25,609 nt of DNA, taken from an uncultured Mailhella sp. Lineage in GTDB: Bacteria; Desulfobacterota; Desulfovibrionia; Desulfovibrionales; Desulfovibrionaceae. The notes beneath the pieces were generated by a model. That model searched no databases, was not told the origin of the DNA, and was given only the letters and a program-made list of their open reading frames with translations. A program made the position numbers and the translations under genes. The stretch's first letter is position 1. Each line of letters opens with the position of its first letter. Shown here in pieces: positions 8,073 through 14,497 of the stretch. The stretch covers positions 1 to 25,609 of the forward strand of contig CAJTRG010000021.1 of NCBI GenBank assembly GCA_910578585.1, in the 5' to 3' direction.

Positions 8073-8795
8073 ATGAGTACGTTATTTTTTGATGAAACAA
8101 AACCACTTCTCACTAAAGAAGAAATTAACCTTTTGCCTGCCATAACTTATGAAGGAGAAATTGTCCTTGTTCGTTCTGATGAGGAATTGCAGCTTGCTGT
8201 TAATGAATTGAAAAAAAATTCTCTTCTTGGCTTTGATACGGAAACTCGCCCTAAATTTATCAAGGGTGCCATGAATTTGCCCTCTCTTATTCAACTTGCA
8301 ACAGACAAAAAAGTTTATCTCATCCAATTGCAGCATATCACCCAAACAGAAGAACTCGCAAAAATTCTTTCTGATGAACATATTATCAAAGCCGGAGTTG
8401 CCATACACGATGATTACCGCTCTTTGGCAAGACTTTTTCCTGTCAGTCAGGGCGGGCTTGTTGACCTTGCCAAACTTGCCAATCAAAAAGGCATAAAAGC
8501 GCAGGGGCTTCGCACAATCAGTGCAAACTTGCTCGGCTATAAAGTCAGCAAAGGCGCGCAATGTTCCAACTGGGCGTCAGAAACCTTAAGCCATTCACAA
8601 ATCCAATACGCGGCAACTGATGCATGGATCGGACTGCTTCTGTATACCCAACTTATTCAACTCGCAGACAGCCCCACCTATCTTGCGGAACAAGCCAAAC
8701 CCAAAAAGAAAAAAAGAAGATTTCGCTTTTTCAGCAAAAAAAATTCTGAACAAGAAAATATTGCAGGGAAAAGTCTTGAAGAAAGTTTAAATTAA
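8073..8795 (+). CDS. 3'-5' exonuclease, DEDDy type (RNase D-like catalytic domain)
   Basis: 240 residues. The three exonuclease motifs can be read: Exo I with Asp55 and Glu57 in GFDTETRP, Exo II in AIHDDYRSL (Asp113/114), and Exo III YAATD with Tyr179 and Asp183, which makes it the DEDDy subclass found in RNase D and WRN. There is no HRDC domain; the C-terminus (209-223) is a Lys/Arg-rich tail that could bind nucleic acid. Whether the substrate is RNA or DNA is unknown. It begins 1 nt after the mltG stop codon and has no strong ribosome site, so it is probably translationally coupled. Confidence 0.88.
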   Translation: MSTLFFDETKPLLTKEEINLLPAITYEGEIVLVRSDEELQLAVNELKKNSLLGFDTETRPKFIKGAMNLPSLIQLATDKKVYLIQLQHITQTEELAKILSDEHIIKAGVAIHDDYRSLARLFPVSQGGLVDLAKLANQKGIKAQGLRTISANLLGYKVSKGAQCSNWASETLSHSQIQYAATDAWIGLLLYTQLIQLADSPTYLAEQAKPKKKKRRFRFFSKKNSEQENIAGKSLEESLN

Positions 8796-8808
8796 GGATA
8801 AAATACTC

Positions 8809-8835
8809 TAAACTTTAAAGCAAAAACTCCGAAAA
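8809..8835 (+). promoter_or_regulatory. Candidate sigma28 (FliA) promoter of cheW
   Basis: TAAACTTT-N11-TCCGAAAA matches the enterobacterial sigma28 consensus TAAAGTTT-N11-GCCGATAA at 13 of 16 positions with exact spacing. It lies 39 nt before cheW, a chemotaxis gene, and just after the end of the exonuclease gene, so cheW would be expressed separately from the upstream operon. Confidence 0.6.
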
Positions 8836-8874
8836 AGACAATAACAACCAAAAACTACAAAAACAGAGAAAGCT

Positions 8875-9426
8875 ATGAGTCAACAATTAAATTTTCAAAA
8901 TTTTCAGGCTAATAATGATAATAAATTAGTCCAACTTGTTTCTTTCAAAGTAAGTGAAGAAGAATATGGTATTGATATTCTTCAAGTGCAGGAAATTATT
9001 CGTATGCTCCCCATTGCCATTGTTCCTTCTGCACCGAATTTTGTAAAAGGGGTTATTGACCTTCGCGGGGAAGTTATTCCTATTATCGACATGCGCAAAC
9101 GCTTCAAACTTGCCTCTACTCCTTACAATAACGAAACAAGAATTATTGTCGTTCATACGCATGATTTTACTGTTGGTTTCATTGTTGATGCTGTTTGCGA
9201 AGTTATCCGTATCAATGAATCCGCTATTGAACCAGCTCCTCCGGTTCTTACCAATGCGAACGGAGACGGCTCAAATTATATTCGCGGTGTAAGCAAATTG
9301 GAAAAAGGTCTGCTTATTCTTCTTGATCTCAACAATCTCATCAGCCTTGAAATTCTGGAAGAATTGATGAACAGCACAAAAAATATGAAAAACTGCCAAG
9401 ATTGCCCAATGGCACCAAAAGATTAA
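8875..9426 (+). CDS. cheW: Chemotaxis coupling protein CheW
   Basis: 183 residues; the scaffold that links methyl-accepting receptors to the kinase CheA in cytoplasmic arrays. The CheW/SH3-like domain covers about residues 17-165, with the signature VKGVIDLRGEVIPIIDMRKR (57-76) and conserved VSFKVSEEEYGIDI. A short N-terminal Asn/Gln-rich tail and a C-terminal tail with CQDC (174-177) flank it; the cysteine pair is not a normal CheW feature. No other che gene is next to it, so it is an isolated copy. It is preceded by a candidate FliA promoter and followed by a good terminator, so it appears monocistronic. Confidence 0.95.
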   Translation: MSQQLNFQNFQANNDNKLVQLVSFKVSEEEYGIDILQVQEIIRMLPIAIVPSAPNFVKGVIDLRGEVIPIIDMRKRFKLASTPYNNETRIIVVHTHDFTVGFIVDAVCEVIRINESAIEPAPPVLTNANGDGSNYIRGVSKLEKGLLILLDLNNLISLEILEELMNSTKNMKNCQDCPMAPKD

Positions 9427-9453
9427 TTAACCAGCTAAAATAACAGATATTTT

Positions 9454-9487
9454 AAAAGGCAGTAAATGAAAACTTATTGCCTTTTTT
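9454..9487 (+). terminator. Rho-independent terminator after cheW
   Basis: A 12-bp stem (AAAAGGCAGTAA/TTATTGCCTTTT, one G-T pair) with an 8-base loop leads into a run of six T at 9482-9487. Confidence 0.85.
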
Positions 9488-9513
9488 AGTTTTGTTAAGT
9501 GGCAGCAAAACTA

Positions 9514-9542
9514 TTTACATTTTCAGCACTTTGACATAGTAT
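9514..9542 (+). promoter_or_regulatory. Sigma70 promoter of the orphan gene at 9561
   Basis: TTTACA (9514-9519), a 17-nt spacer and TAGTAT (9537-9542). Transcription would begin about 10 nt before the ATG, just in front of a perfect AAGGAG ribosome site at 9550-9555. Confidence 0.6.
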
Positions 9543-9560
9543 AGCAAAAAAGGAGACGTT

Positions 9561-9956
9561 ATGAGTTATTCACAATATATGGATATAGCGAATTCCGTAA
9601 TGTGGGAAGCTGTTCATTCAACGAATTATAATTCTCATAACACCAGCAGTGTGCGCTATAACCCTATAGCCTTTCACTATTCTGACCTGCGGGACAGAGC
9701 ACCTGAAACCTATGTGTATCCCTATGGAGATGTGTTCAATCCTTTTGTGATGCTTGAAGGTTCTGACGAATCTTTTACATCTCATATGTATAAACTGATT
9801 AACCCGGAAACATACGATCCTTCTATGCTTCTGACTATAGATTCAACAAATGCTCCGTATACAATAACGAATTTGGATGCAACTCAGTACTTTTTGACTA
9901 CGCATCCGGCAGCAAGCCTCAGCGCTAATGGAATTATTATTGACGGAACTGCATAA
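9561..9956 (+). CDS. Hypothetical protein, orphan, strongly expressed signals
   Basis: 131 residues that I do not recognise. It is rich in Tyr, Ser, Thr, Asn and Pro, has no Cys, no signal peptide and no membrane segment, and is acidic. Notable stretches are RYNPIAFHYSDLRDRAPETY and YVYPYGDVFNPFVML in the first half; the second half is Thr/Ser-rich. A perfect AAGGAG lies 5-6 nt before the ATG and a sigma70 promoter sits just upstream, so it is very likely translated. It stands alone: cheW and its terminator lie before it and tRNA-Leu begins 28 nt after it. No domain can be assigned and no function is suggested. Confidence 0.7.
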   Translation: MSYSQYMDIANSVMWEAVHSTNYNSHNTSSVRYNPIAFHYSDLRDRAPETYVYPYGDVFNPFVMLEGSDESFTSHMYKLINPETYDPSMLLTIDSTNAPYTITNLDATQYFLTTHPAASLSANGIIIDGTA

Positions 9957-9968
9957 AAATAGTAATAA
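9940..9968 (+). promoter_or_regulatory. Candidate tRNA-Leu promoter inside the orphan gene's end
   Basis: TTGACG (9940-9945), 17 nt, TAATAA (9963-9968). The -35 box lies in the last codons of the upstream gene. Transcription would begin about 10 nt before the mature tRNA. Confidence 0.5.
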
Positions 9969-9984
9969 TTTTTTAGATAAAAAC

Positions 9985-10069
9985 GCCGAAGTGGTGGAAT
10001 TGGTAGACACGCTGGTTTCAGGTTCCAGTGCAGCAATGCGTAGGAGTTCGAGTCTCCTCTTCGGCACCA
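9985..10069 (+). tRNA. tRNA-Leu (anticodon CAG)
   Basis: 85 nt with the CCA end encoded. The acceptor stem GCCGAAG pairs with CTTCGGC, the discriminator base is A, the D-loop has GGTAGACAC, the anticodon CAG is at 10019-10021, a long class II variable arm follows, and the T arm is AGGAG-TTCGAGT-CTCCT. The last pair of the anticodon stem is T-T instead of a canonical pair. Confidence 0.95.
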
Positions 10070-10078
10070 AAATATAAG

Positions 10079-10118
10079 AAATCCCCTGCAAGGTAATAAA
10101 ATTTTGCAGGGGATTTTT
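10079..10118 (+). terminator. Rho-independent terminator after tRNA-Leu
   Basis: A 13-bp perfect stem (AAATCCCCTGCAA/TTGCAGGGGATTT) with a 12-base loop and a T run ending at 10118. Confidence 0.88.
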
Positions 10119-10164
10119 ACTACCTAACTATTAAAATTTATTTACAATTAACTAAACAATAAAA

Positions 10165-10239
10165 CTAGATATCAAATAAATCTGCATGCGTTCCTGTAGC
10201 TGTTGCATACAAACATAATTTATTTTCAACAATTCTATA
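10165..10239 (-). pseudogene. C-terminal stub of a YafQ/RelE-like toxin, cut by the IS
   Basis: The minus strand just outside the IS left end reads 24 codons and a stop: YRIVENKLCLYA then TATGTHADLFDI. The pattern of a basic strand, a strand ending in TGTH and the final DLF is that of the C-terminus of YafQ-type mRNA interferases (family form TG[TS]HSDLF). Everything upstream is gone: the IS begins at the next base and no matching sequence appears beyond its other end. Recognition rests on a short segment, so the family is probable, not certain. Confidence 0.5.
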
Positions 10240-10952
10240 GGCTCTTGACCATTATCTCAAGCAAGATTATGGTTAAAAGAAATGAAATTCAATAGATTAA
10301 GTAAATATAAAATTAAAAAAATTATTCAATGTTTTTCAATGGATTTAACTGCCACGGCAACAAGTGAATTATTGAAGTTAAACCGAAAAACAAACAATAA
10401 TTATTTCACTGAATTTAGAGAACTAATTTTAGAGAATAGTATCCGACAGGAACAAAAAGAATTAGGCATATTTGAGCTTGATGAGAGCTATTTTGGAGCT
10501 AAACGAGTACGGGGTAAGCGAGGAGACGAGGTGCAGCCGGAAAAACCCCTGTTTTTGGTGTATTAAAGCGTGAGGGGAAAGTATTTGTAAGTATAGTTCC
10601 CAGGTGTTCACGGGAAGATTTAATGCCTATAATTCAGGGTAAAATCCTTGAGGGGTCAACTATTCATACTGACGGTTGGAAGGCGTATGACGGTCTTATT
10701 CTTAATGGTTATACCCATTATCGAGTATATCACCATGAAAATGAATTTGTAAGGGGAAAGTCACATGTAAACGGCATAGAAAGCTTCTGGAGCTTTGCTA
10801 AAAAACGATTGGCAAAGTTTAATGGTCTGACAGATGAAAAGTTTATTTTGCACTTAAAAGAATGTGAGTGTAGATTTAATTTTAGAAGTGAAAATTTTAC
10901 ACTCTTTATTGAACAATTATATTTTAAAAATAAAAAGTGATGGTCTAGAGCC
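10240..10952 (+). mobile_element. IS1595-family insertion sequence (IS1016-like size), inactivated
   Basis: 713 bp bounded by imperfect terminal inverted repeats: left AGGCTCTTGACCATTATCT from 10239, right (reverse complement) AGGCTCTAGACCATCACTT ending at 10953, 15 of 19 matching. The single gene is an ISXO2-like transposase, broken by a frameshift. The 8 bases on each side (ATTCTATA and TAAAAAAA) are not direct repeats, so the target duplication is lost or one flank has been rearranged. It lies 122 bp after tRNA-Leu's terminator and interrupts a toxin-gene remnant. The family assignment rests on the transposase motifs. Confidence 0.82.
10282..10940 (+). pseudogene. ISXO2-like (IS1595 family) transposase, frameshifted
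   Basis: Two frames encode one transposase. The first (10282-10566) starts with MKFNRLSKYKIKKII, has the helix-turn-helix-like region, and carries the first catalytic Asp in ELDESYFGAKRVRGKRG. The second frame, -1 relative to it, has VLKREGKVFVSIVPRCSRED, HTDGWKAYDG (second Asp), GKSHVNGIESFW (third acidic residue) and LAKFNGL, running to a stop at 10940. A two-base insertion (an extra GA in GAGGAGACGAGG near 10521-10528) explains the break: removing it restores RGRGAAGKTPVFGVLKR, which is the family sequence. Weak ribosome site. Likely dead unless suppressed. Confidence 0.85.
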
Positions 10953-10964
10953 TAAAAAAATTAG

Positions 10965-11111
10965 TTAAAAAATGTGCTTTTCAATAATTATTTTTACAGT
11001 TTTAAACAACTTTTCAAACTTAATTAAGTTGATTTTATCTTCATCAATAATAACAATTAATATACTCTCTTGACCATTATTTTCAACATGATTATAAAAA
11101 TACAAATAAAT
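10965..11111 (-). pseudogene. Remnant of an unidentified gene's 3' end
   Basis: The minus strand holds 48 open codons ending in TAA at 10965, with no ATG in frame and a stop codon just before. The translation (YNHVENNGQESI, then LIVIIDEDKINLIKFEKLFK, ending IIEKHIF) looks like real protein with alternating hydrophobic and charged positions. I do not recognise the family. It lies between the IS and the GNAT gene and overlaps the solo IS-end-like repeat at 11064-11095. It may be chance in AT-rich DNA. Confidence 0.3.
11064..11095 (+). repeat. Solo copy of the IS left end
   Basis: 25 of 32 bases match the IS left end starting at 10239, including an uninterrupted 14-base run CTCTTGACCATTAT and the block GATTAT at the same spacing. 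No transposase sequence follows. It is 111 bp beyond the IS right end, in the same orientation as the left end. Confidence 0.6.
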
Positions 11112-11139
11112 TCACTTTATTTCAGCACGAACTAAAAAT

Positions 11140-11562
11140 ATGATACGAAAATCCACCCCAAAAGATATCATCCCCATTATGAAGATATGGCTTGATACCA
11201 ATATAAAAGCCCATTCTTTCATACCTAAGGAATATTGGATCAATAATTATACCAGAGTGAAAGAGCTTTTGCCGCAGGCAGAAATTTATGTGTATGAGGA
11301 AAAGAAGAAACTTCTTGGTTTTATTGGGCTTATGCATAATCACATTGCGGGAATTTTTGTAAAGGAAGCAGCACAATCAAGGGGTATTGGAAAAGAGCTT
11401 ATGGATTATGCCAAGAAAAAGTATGCTGCCCTCACTCTTGCTGTGTATCAAAAAAATACTCGTGCCATTGCATTTTATGAGCGAGAAACGTTTATAATCC
11501 AGGAAGAACATCTTGATGCAGAAACGGATGAAAAAGAATTTCTGATGCTCTGGAAAAAATAA
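11140..11562 (+). CDS. GNAT family N-acetyltransferase
   Basis: 140 residues, the usual length of a single GNAT domain that moves an acetyl group from acetyl-CoA to an amine. Motif A with the pyrophosphate-binding loop is QSRGIGKEL (79-87), preceded by the strand IAGIFV, and motif B is AVYQKNTRAIAFYERETF (101-118). It starts like many RimI/YiaC-type enzymes (MIRKSTPKDIIPIMKIW). The acceptor substrate is not predictable. No Shine-Dalgarno or clear promoter is visible upstream, where only IS and gene remnants lie. It converges on the glycosyltransferase gene. Confidence 0.85.
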   Translation: MIRKSTPKDIIPIMKIWLDTNIKAHSFIPKEYWINNYTRVKELLPQAEIYVYEEKKKLLGFIGLMHNHIAGIFVKEAAQSRGIGKELMDYAKKKYAALTLAVYQKNTRAIAFYERETFIIQEEHLDAETDEKEFLMLWKK

Positions 11563-11583
11563 AATTTCCGTTCAAAGCAATAA

Positions 11584-11617
11584 AAAAGCTCTTACTGCAA
11601 ATAGAGCAAGAGCTTTT
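11584..11617. terminator. Bidirectional terminator between GNAT and glycosyltransferase genes
   Basis: A 10-bp stem AAAAGCTCTT/AAGAGCTTTT with a 14-base loop. A T run follows on both strands, better on the minus strand (six T after the stem). Confidence 0.75.
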
Positions 11618-11621
11618 ATTT

Positions 11622-11643
11622 CATAGCGTTATATAACGTTATG
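11622..11643. repeat. 22-bp near-perfect palindrome
   Basis: CATAGCGTTAT followed by ATAACGTTATG is self-complementary apart from one symmetric mismatched pair. It lies between the bidirectional terminator and the end of the glycosyltransferase gene. No T run follows, so it is not itself a terminator. Confidence 0.5.
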
Positions 11644-11648
11644 CATAA

Positions 11649-12671
11649 TTATTTTTTCGCAATATCAGCATAGACCTGTACAAGCTGACTATTGATCACA
11701 GACTGCTCAGCTAAAAATGAAAAAGCCTGAGCAATAGTTTTTTTGCGTTCAGCCAATGTTTTCCTGCGTTCCTGCACTGCGTTTTCAGCCAAAAGTTTTT
11801 GGAATAATTCCAGCAAACGCAATACCCGCGCACTTACACTATGCTTTTCCTGCACAAGCTTTCTTCCCTGCATGGCAATCTGATAGAGTTCATCTTCCTG
11901 CTCTTTTGCAAGCCAATACAAAGAAAAATCCACTGCTTTTGCCACATCAAGACGAGGATAGGCAGGAAGTGAATTGACCCCAAAATTGAAAATTTCCCCA
12001 ATATGATTCTTTTTGGTCGGCACATTATCAGCAAGACAGGCACAGCCAAGCGCCATGGCTTCAAAGGTTCTGAAATTCAGTTCGCCCACAGCGCTTTGAT
12101 TAAGAATAATTTTTGAGCGCAAATAAATGGGAACAAAATTTCCAGAAGTAATAAAAATGGGATGAAACGCTTTAAAAAGTGTATAAAACGAATTACGGTC
12201 CGGGTTATTTTTATGTCCAAGCGTACCTACAAAAGCTATGGGGATATCACGCTTTGCAAGCCATTCTTCTTTACTTTCTTCTTCAGCAAACTGCGTCGCA
12301 AACAAAGGGAAATGCTCTGCACAGGCAGGAAATTTTTCAGCCTCTTCAGCCTGCGCATATAAAACATAATCAAACGCATGCGCATAAGATCCATGCCAGC
12401 GATGGCAATAGGTATCAATGGAAAAGAAGATACTGGGAACAGGCAAATCTTCTATGCCAAATAAATGAGGCAAGGTGCTGTCGTCAGCATACAAAAAGAC
12501 ATCGGGCACAAAACCTTTGCTTGTGCATACTTGGACTGCCTGTCTGGCTGACATCACAGACGTCAGTTTCAAATCACATTGATCTGTTTCTCCAATGCGA
12601 AAAACAGTATGTCCAAGAGACTCTAATTCTTTGATAAAATAAGGATTTTTGCCGTATTGCAAAATATTCAT
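11649..12671 (-). CDS. CgeB-like glycosyltransferase
   Basis: 340 residues with a two-domain GT-B layout. The N-terminal half (MNILQYGKNPYF, then PSIFFSIDTYCHRWH at about 84-98 and FDYVLYAQ) and the C-terminal donor-binding part with GELNFRTFEAMALGCACLAD (about 197-216, the FEAMAxGC motif) resemble the CgeB/DUF3880-type glycosyltransferases. The last 60 residues are probably helical. Donor and acceptor sugars are unknown; a role in glycosylating surface structures is only a guess. I chose the ATG at 12671 because the in-frame ATG at 12692 lies inside the loop of a terminator hairpin. No Shine-Dalgarno is present. A terminator ends 4 nt before this ATG. Confidence 0.75.
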   Translation of the reverse strand: MNILQYGKNPYFIKELESLGHTVFRIGETDQCDLKLTSVMSARQAVQVCTSKGFVPDVFLYADDSTLPHLFGIEDLPVPSIFFSIDTYCHRWHGSYAHAFDYVLYAQAEEAEKFPACAEHFPLFATQFAEEESKEEWLAKRDIPIAFVGTLGHKNNPDRNSFYTLFKAFHPIFITSGNFVPIYLRSKIILNQSAVGELNFRTFEAMALGCACLADNVPTKKNHIGEIFNFGVNSLPAYPRLDVAKAVDFSLYWLAKEQEDELYQIAMQGRKLVQEKHSVSARVLRLLELFQKLLAENAVQERRKTLAERKKTIAQAFSFLAEQSVINSQLVQVYADIAKK

Positions 12672-12675
12672 ACTG

Positions 12676-12704
12676 AAAAAAGGCGTTCTCAAAACGAGAA
12701 CGCC
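12676..12704 (-). terminator. Rho-independent terminator after the PfpI-like gene
   Basis: A perfect 9-bp stem GGCGTTCTC/GAGAACGCC with a 5-base loop, followed on the minus strand by six T. It begins 6 nt after the PfpI-like stop codon and ends 4 nt before the glycosyltransferase ATG. Confidence 0.88.
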
Positions 12705-12710
12705 AAAAGA

Positions 12711-13298
12711 TTATGCATGTTTAATTTCAACGCCAAGCAATTTAATAAATTCACCAATGAGAGCTGGATGGGCTGGCCATGCAGCAGAAGTTACTAAATT
12801 ACCGTCAACTACAGAATCAGTAAAGGTTGCATTGGAGTTCGTCCAAATACCGCCGGCAAGTTTAATGTCAGGCATTACAGCAGGATAAGCTGTGCATTTT
12901 TTACCGCGTACAACATCAGCAGCAACCAAAAGCTGAGGGCCATGGCAAATAGCAGCAATAGGCTTTTTAGCTTTTTCAAATTCCTGCACAATTTGTACAA
13001 CGCGTTCATTCAAGCGAATATATTCTGGAGCTCTGCCACCGGGAATGTATAAGCCTGCATAATCAGCAACATTTACTTTATCAAAATCATAATTCAACAT
13101 GAAATTATGACCGCGTTTTTCTGAATAGGTTTGGTCGCCTTCAAAATCGTGGATAGCAGTTGCAACAGCTTGTCCGCTTTTTTTGTCAGGGCAAACAACA
13201 TCAACTTGAAAACCACACATAACAAGCATTTGATAAGGAACCATGAGTTCATAATCTTCAACAAAATCGCCTGCCAATACAAGAATTTTCTTAGCCAT
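12711..13298 (-). CDS. DJ-1/PfpI family protein
   Basis: 195 residues with the class I glutamine-amidotransferase-like fold. The nucleophile is Cys118 in AAICHGPQLL followed by His119, and an acidic residue (Glu14 or Glu17 in FVEDYE) sits where the family needs it. LYIPGGRAPEYIR (83-95) is also typical. Family members act as deglycases/glyoxalases, proteases or chaperones; which applies is unknown. A good GGAG ribosome site precedes it, 11 nt after the DsrE-like gene's stop codon. It is the last gene of the lepB-to-PfpI cluster, ahead of a terminator. Confidence 0.9.
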   Translation of the reverse strand: MAKKILVLAGDFVEDYELMVPYQMLVMCGFQVDVVCPDKKSGQAVATAIHDFEGDQTYSEKRGHNFMLNYDFDKVNVADYAGLYIPGGRAPEYIRLNERVVQIVQEFEKAKKPIAAICHGPQLLVAADVVRGKKCTAYPAVMPDIKLAGGIWTNSNATFTDSVVDGNLVTSAAWPAHPALIGEFIKLLGVEIKHA

Positions 13299-13309
13299 TT
13301 CAAACTCCT

Positions 13310-13651
13310 TTAAGGTTTTACATAGGTATATTGTTCATTTTTCAGGCGAACAAGTTCCACAATTCCCGCAGGAACAACCTGCACGCCATCCATAAGCATT
13401 TCTTTGGTCAAAGAAAATTTATTCAATGCATTTTGACAAAGTTTAATCTGTAATCCTTTGTCTTGTAAAGTTTTTAATTCCGGCAAAGCAATTTCTTTTT
13501 TGAATAAATTCACCGCCGGGCCATTGACGAGCATCACAACATCAGCCTTTTGCCCTTCTATTGCGGTAAAATAATTGGTCACATTGGAAATGGCAATACC
13601 AAGCACTACACTATCGTTTAAATCCACGTGAAAAACAATATCTAAATTCAT
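13310..13651 (-). CDS. DsrE/DsrF-like small protein
   Basis: 113 residues with the alternating strand-helix pattern of the DsrE/F/H fold: MNLDIVFHVDL at the start, ADVVMLVNGPAV (36-47), IKLCQNAL (69-76) with a single conserved-position Cys72, and VVPAGIVELVRL (92-103) at the end. Family members relay sulfur in tRNA thiolation or sulfur oxidation, but many single-copy members have no assigned role. A partial ribosome site (CAGGAT) is present. It lies between thiD (19 nt before) and the PfpI-like gene. Confidence 0.8.
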   Translation of the reverse strand: MNLDIVFHVDLNDSVVLGIAISNVTNYFTAIEGQKADVVMLVNGPAVNLFKKEIALPELKTLQDKGLQIKLCQNALNKFSLTKEMLMDGVQVVPAGIVELVRLKNEQYTYVKP

Positions 13652-13670
13652 ATCTTCTATCCTGAGGGTA

Positions 13671-14489
13671 TTAATGTTTTAACTGTTCAATGGTTGCCAA
13701 ATGGTGCACAGGGCCAATGCCTTTTCCCGGAGCATAGCTGTTGCGCAAAGCACAGTTCAAAAATTCCTGAGCTTTTTTGATTGCCACAAGAAGGGGGTGT
13801 TTCTTGGCTAAATAGGCAGTAATAGCGGAAGAAAGCGTGCAGCCGGTGCCGTGGCTGTTTGGCGTATCCACATGGGGCTGACGCAAAGCTTCTATCGTGC
13901 CTTTATCATCAAAGAACCAGTCCGTGACTAAAATAGGCTTTTCTTCAAAATGTCCGCCTTTGATGAGAACAGCCTTAGCACCCATGGCAAGAAGTGCCTT
14001 TCCTGCTTCTTCAACACTCTTATTATCAACAAGCTTAATGCCTGTCAGCGTTTCTGTTTCAGGTTTATTAGGCGTAATCAATGCCGCAAGCGGGAAAAGT
14101 TTTTCCTTCATCATAGCAACGGCATTATCTTCAATCAGTGCATGTCCGCTTGTGCTCACGCAAACAGGGTCAACCACCAAAGGAAAATCCACATTTTTCA
14201 ATTCCTTCGCCAACGCTTCAATAATTTCCGCGCTGAAAAGCATACCTGTCTTCGCTGCATGGACAGGAAAACCGTCAAGAACAGCTTTTAATTGCTGTAC
14301 CACAAAATCAGCACTTGGCGCGTGAATACCGGTTACGCCCAGTCCATTTTGAGCAGTCAGAGCAGTAATAACGCTTGTGCCGTACACGCCTAAAGCAGCA
14401 AAAGTTTTCAAATCAGCTTGTATGCCTGCACCGCCGCCGCTGTCAGAACCTGCTATCGTCAATGCATTGGGAAGAACTCCGCTGTACAT
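13671..14489 (-). CDS. thiD: Hydroxymethylpyrimidine (phosphate) kinase
   Basis: 272 residues of the ribokinase-like family; it phosphorylates HMP and HMP-P in thiamine synthesis in the cytosol. Motifs are ALTIAGSDSGGGAGIQADLK (9-28), KTGML (80-84), DPVCVSTSGHALI (107-119) and the anion-hole and catalytic loop HGTGCTLSSAI (213-223). No other thi gene is adjacent, and no TPP riboswitch is seen upstream, where another gene ends only 8 nt away. It has AGGAG upstream of its ATG and is co-directional with lepB, rimO and the META-domain gene. Confidence 0.95.
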   Translation of the reverse strand: MYSGVLPNALTIAGSDSGGGAGIQADLKTFAALGVYGTSVITALTAQNGLGVTGIHAPSADFVVQQLKAVLDGFPVHAAKTGMLFSAEIIEALAKELKNVDFPLVVDPVCVSTSGHALIEDNAVAMMKEKLFPLAALITPNKPETETLTGIKLVDNKSVEEAGKALLAMGAKAVLIKGGHFEEKPILVTDWFFDDKGTIEALRQPHVDTPNSHGTGCTLSSAITAYLAKKHPLLVAIKKAQEFLNCALRNSYAPGKGIGPVHHLATIEQLKH

Positions 14490-14497
14490 ATTGGCTC

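Noticed and set aside
10282..10940. Programmed -1 frameshifting in the transposase
   Set aside because: The conserved family residues switch frame right at the GA duplication, upstream of the A and T runs that could be slippery, so a mutation is the simpler reading.
9985..11139. Integrative island at tRNA-Leu
   Set aside because: No integrase and no direct repeat of the tRNA 3' end was seen; only an IS and gene stubs are present.
13671..14489. TPP riboswitch for thiD
   Set aside because: Only 8 nt separate thiD from the upstream gene and no THI-box-like sequence is seen.
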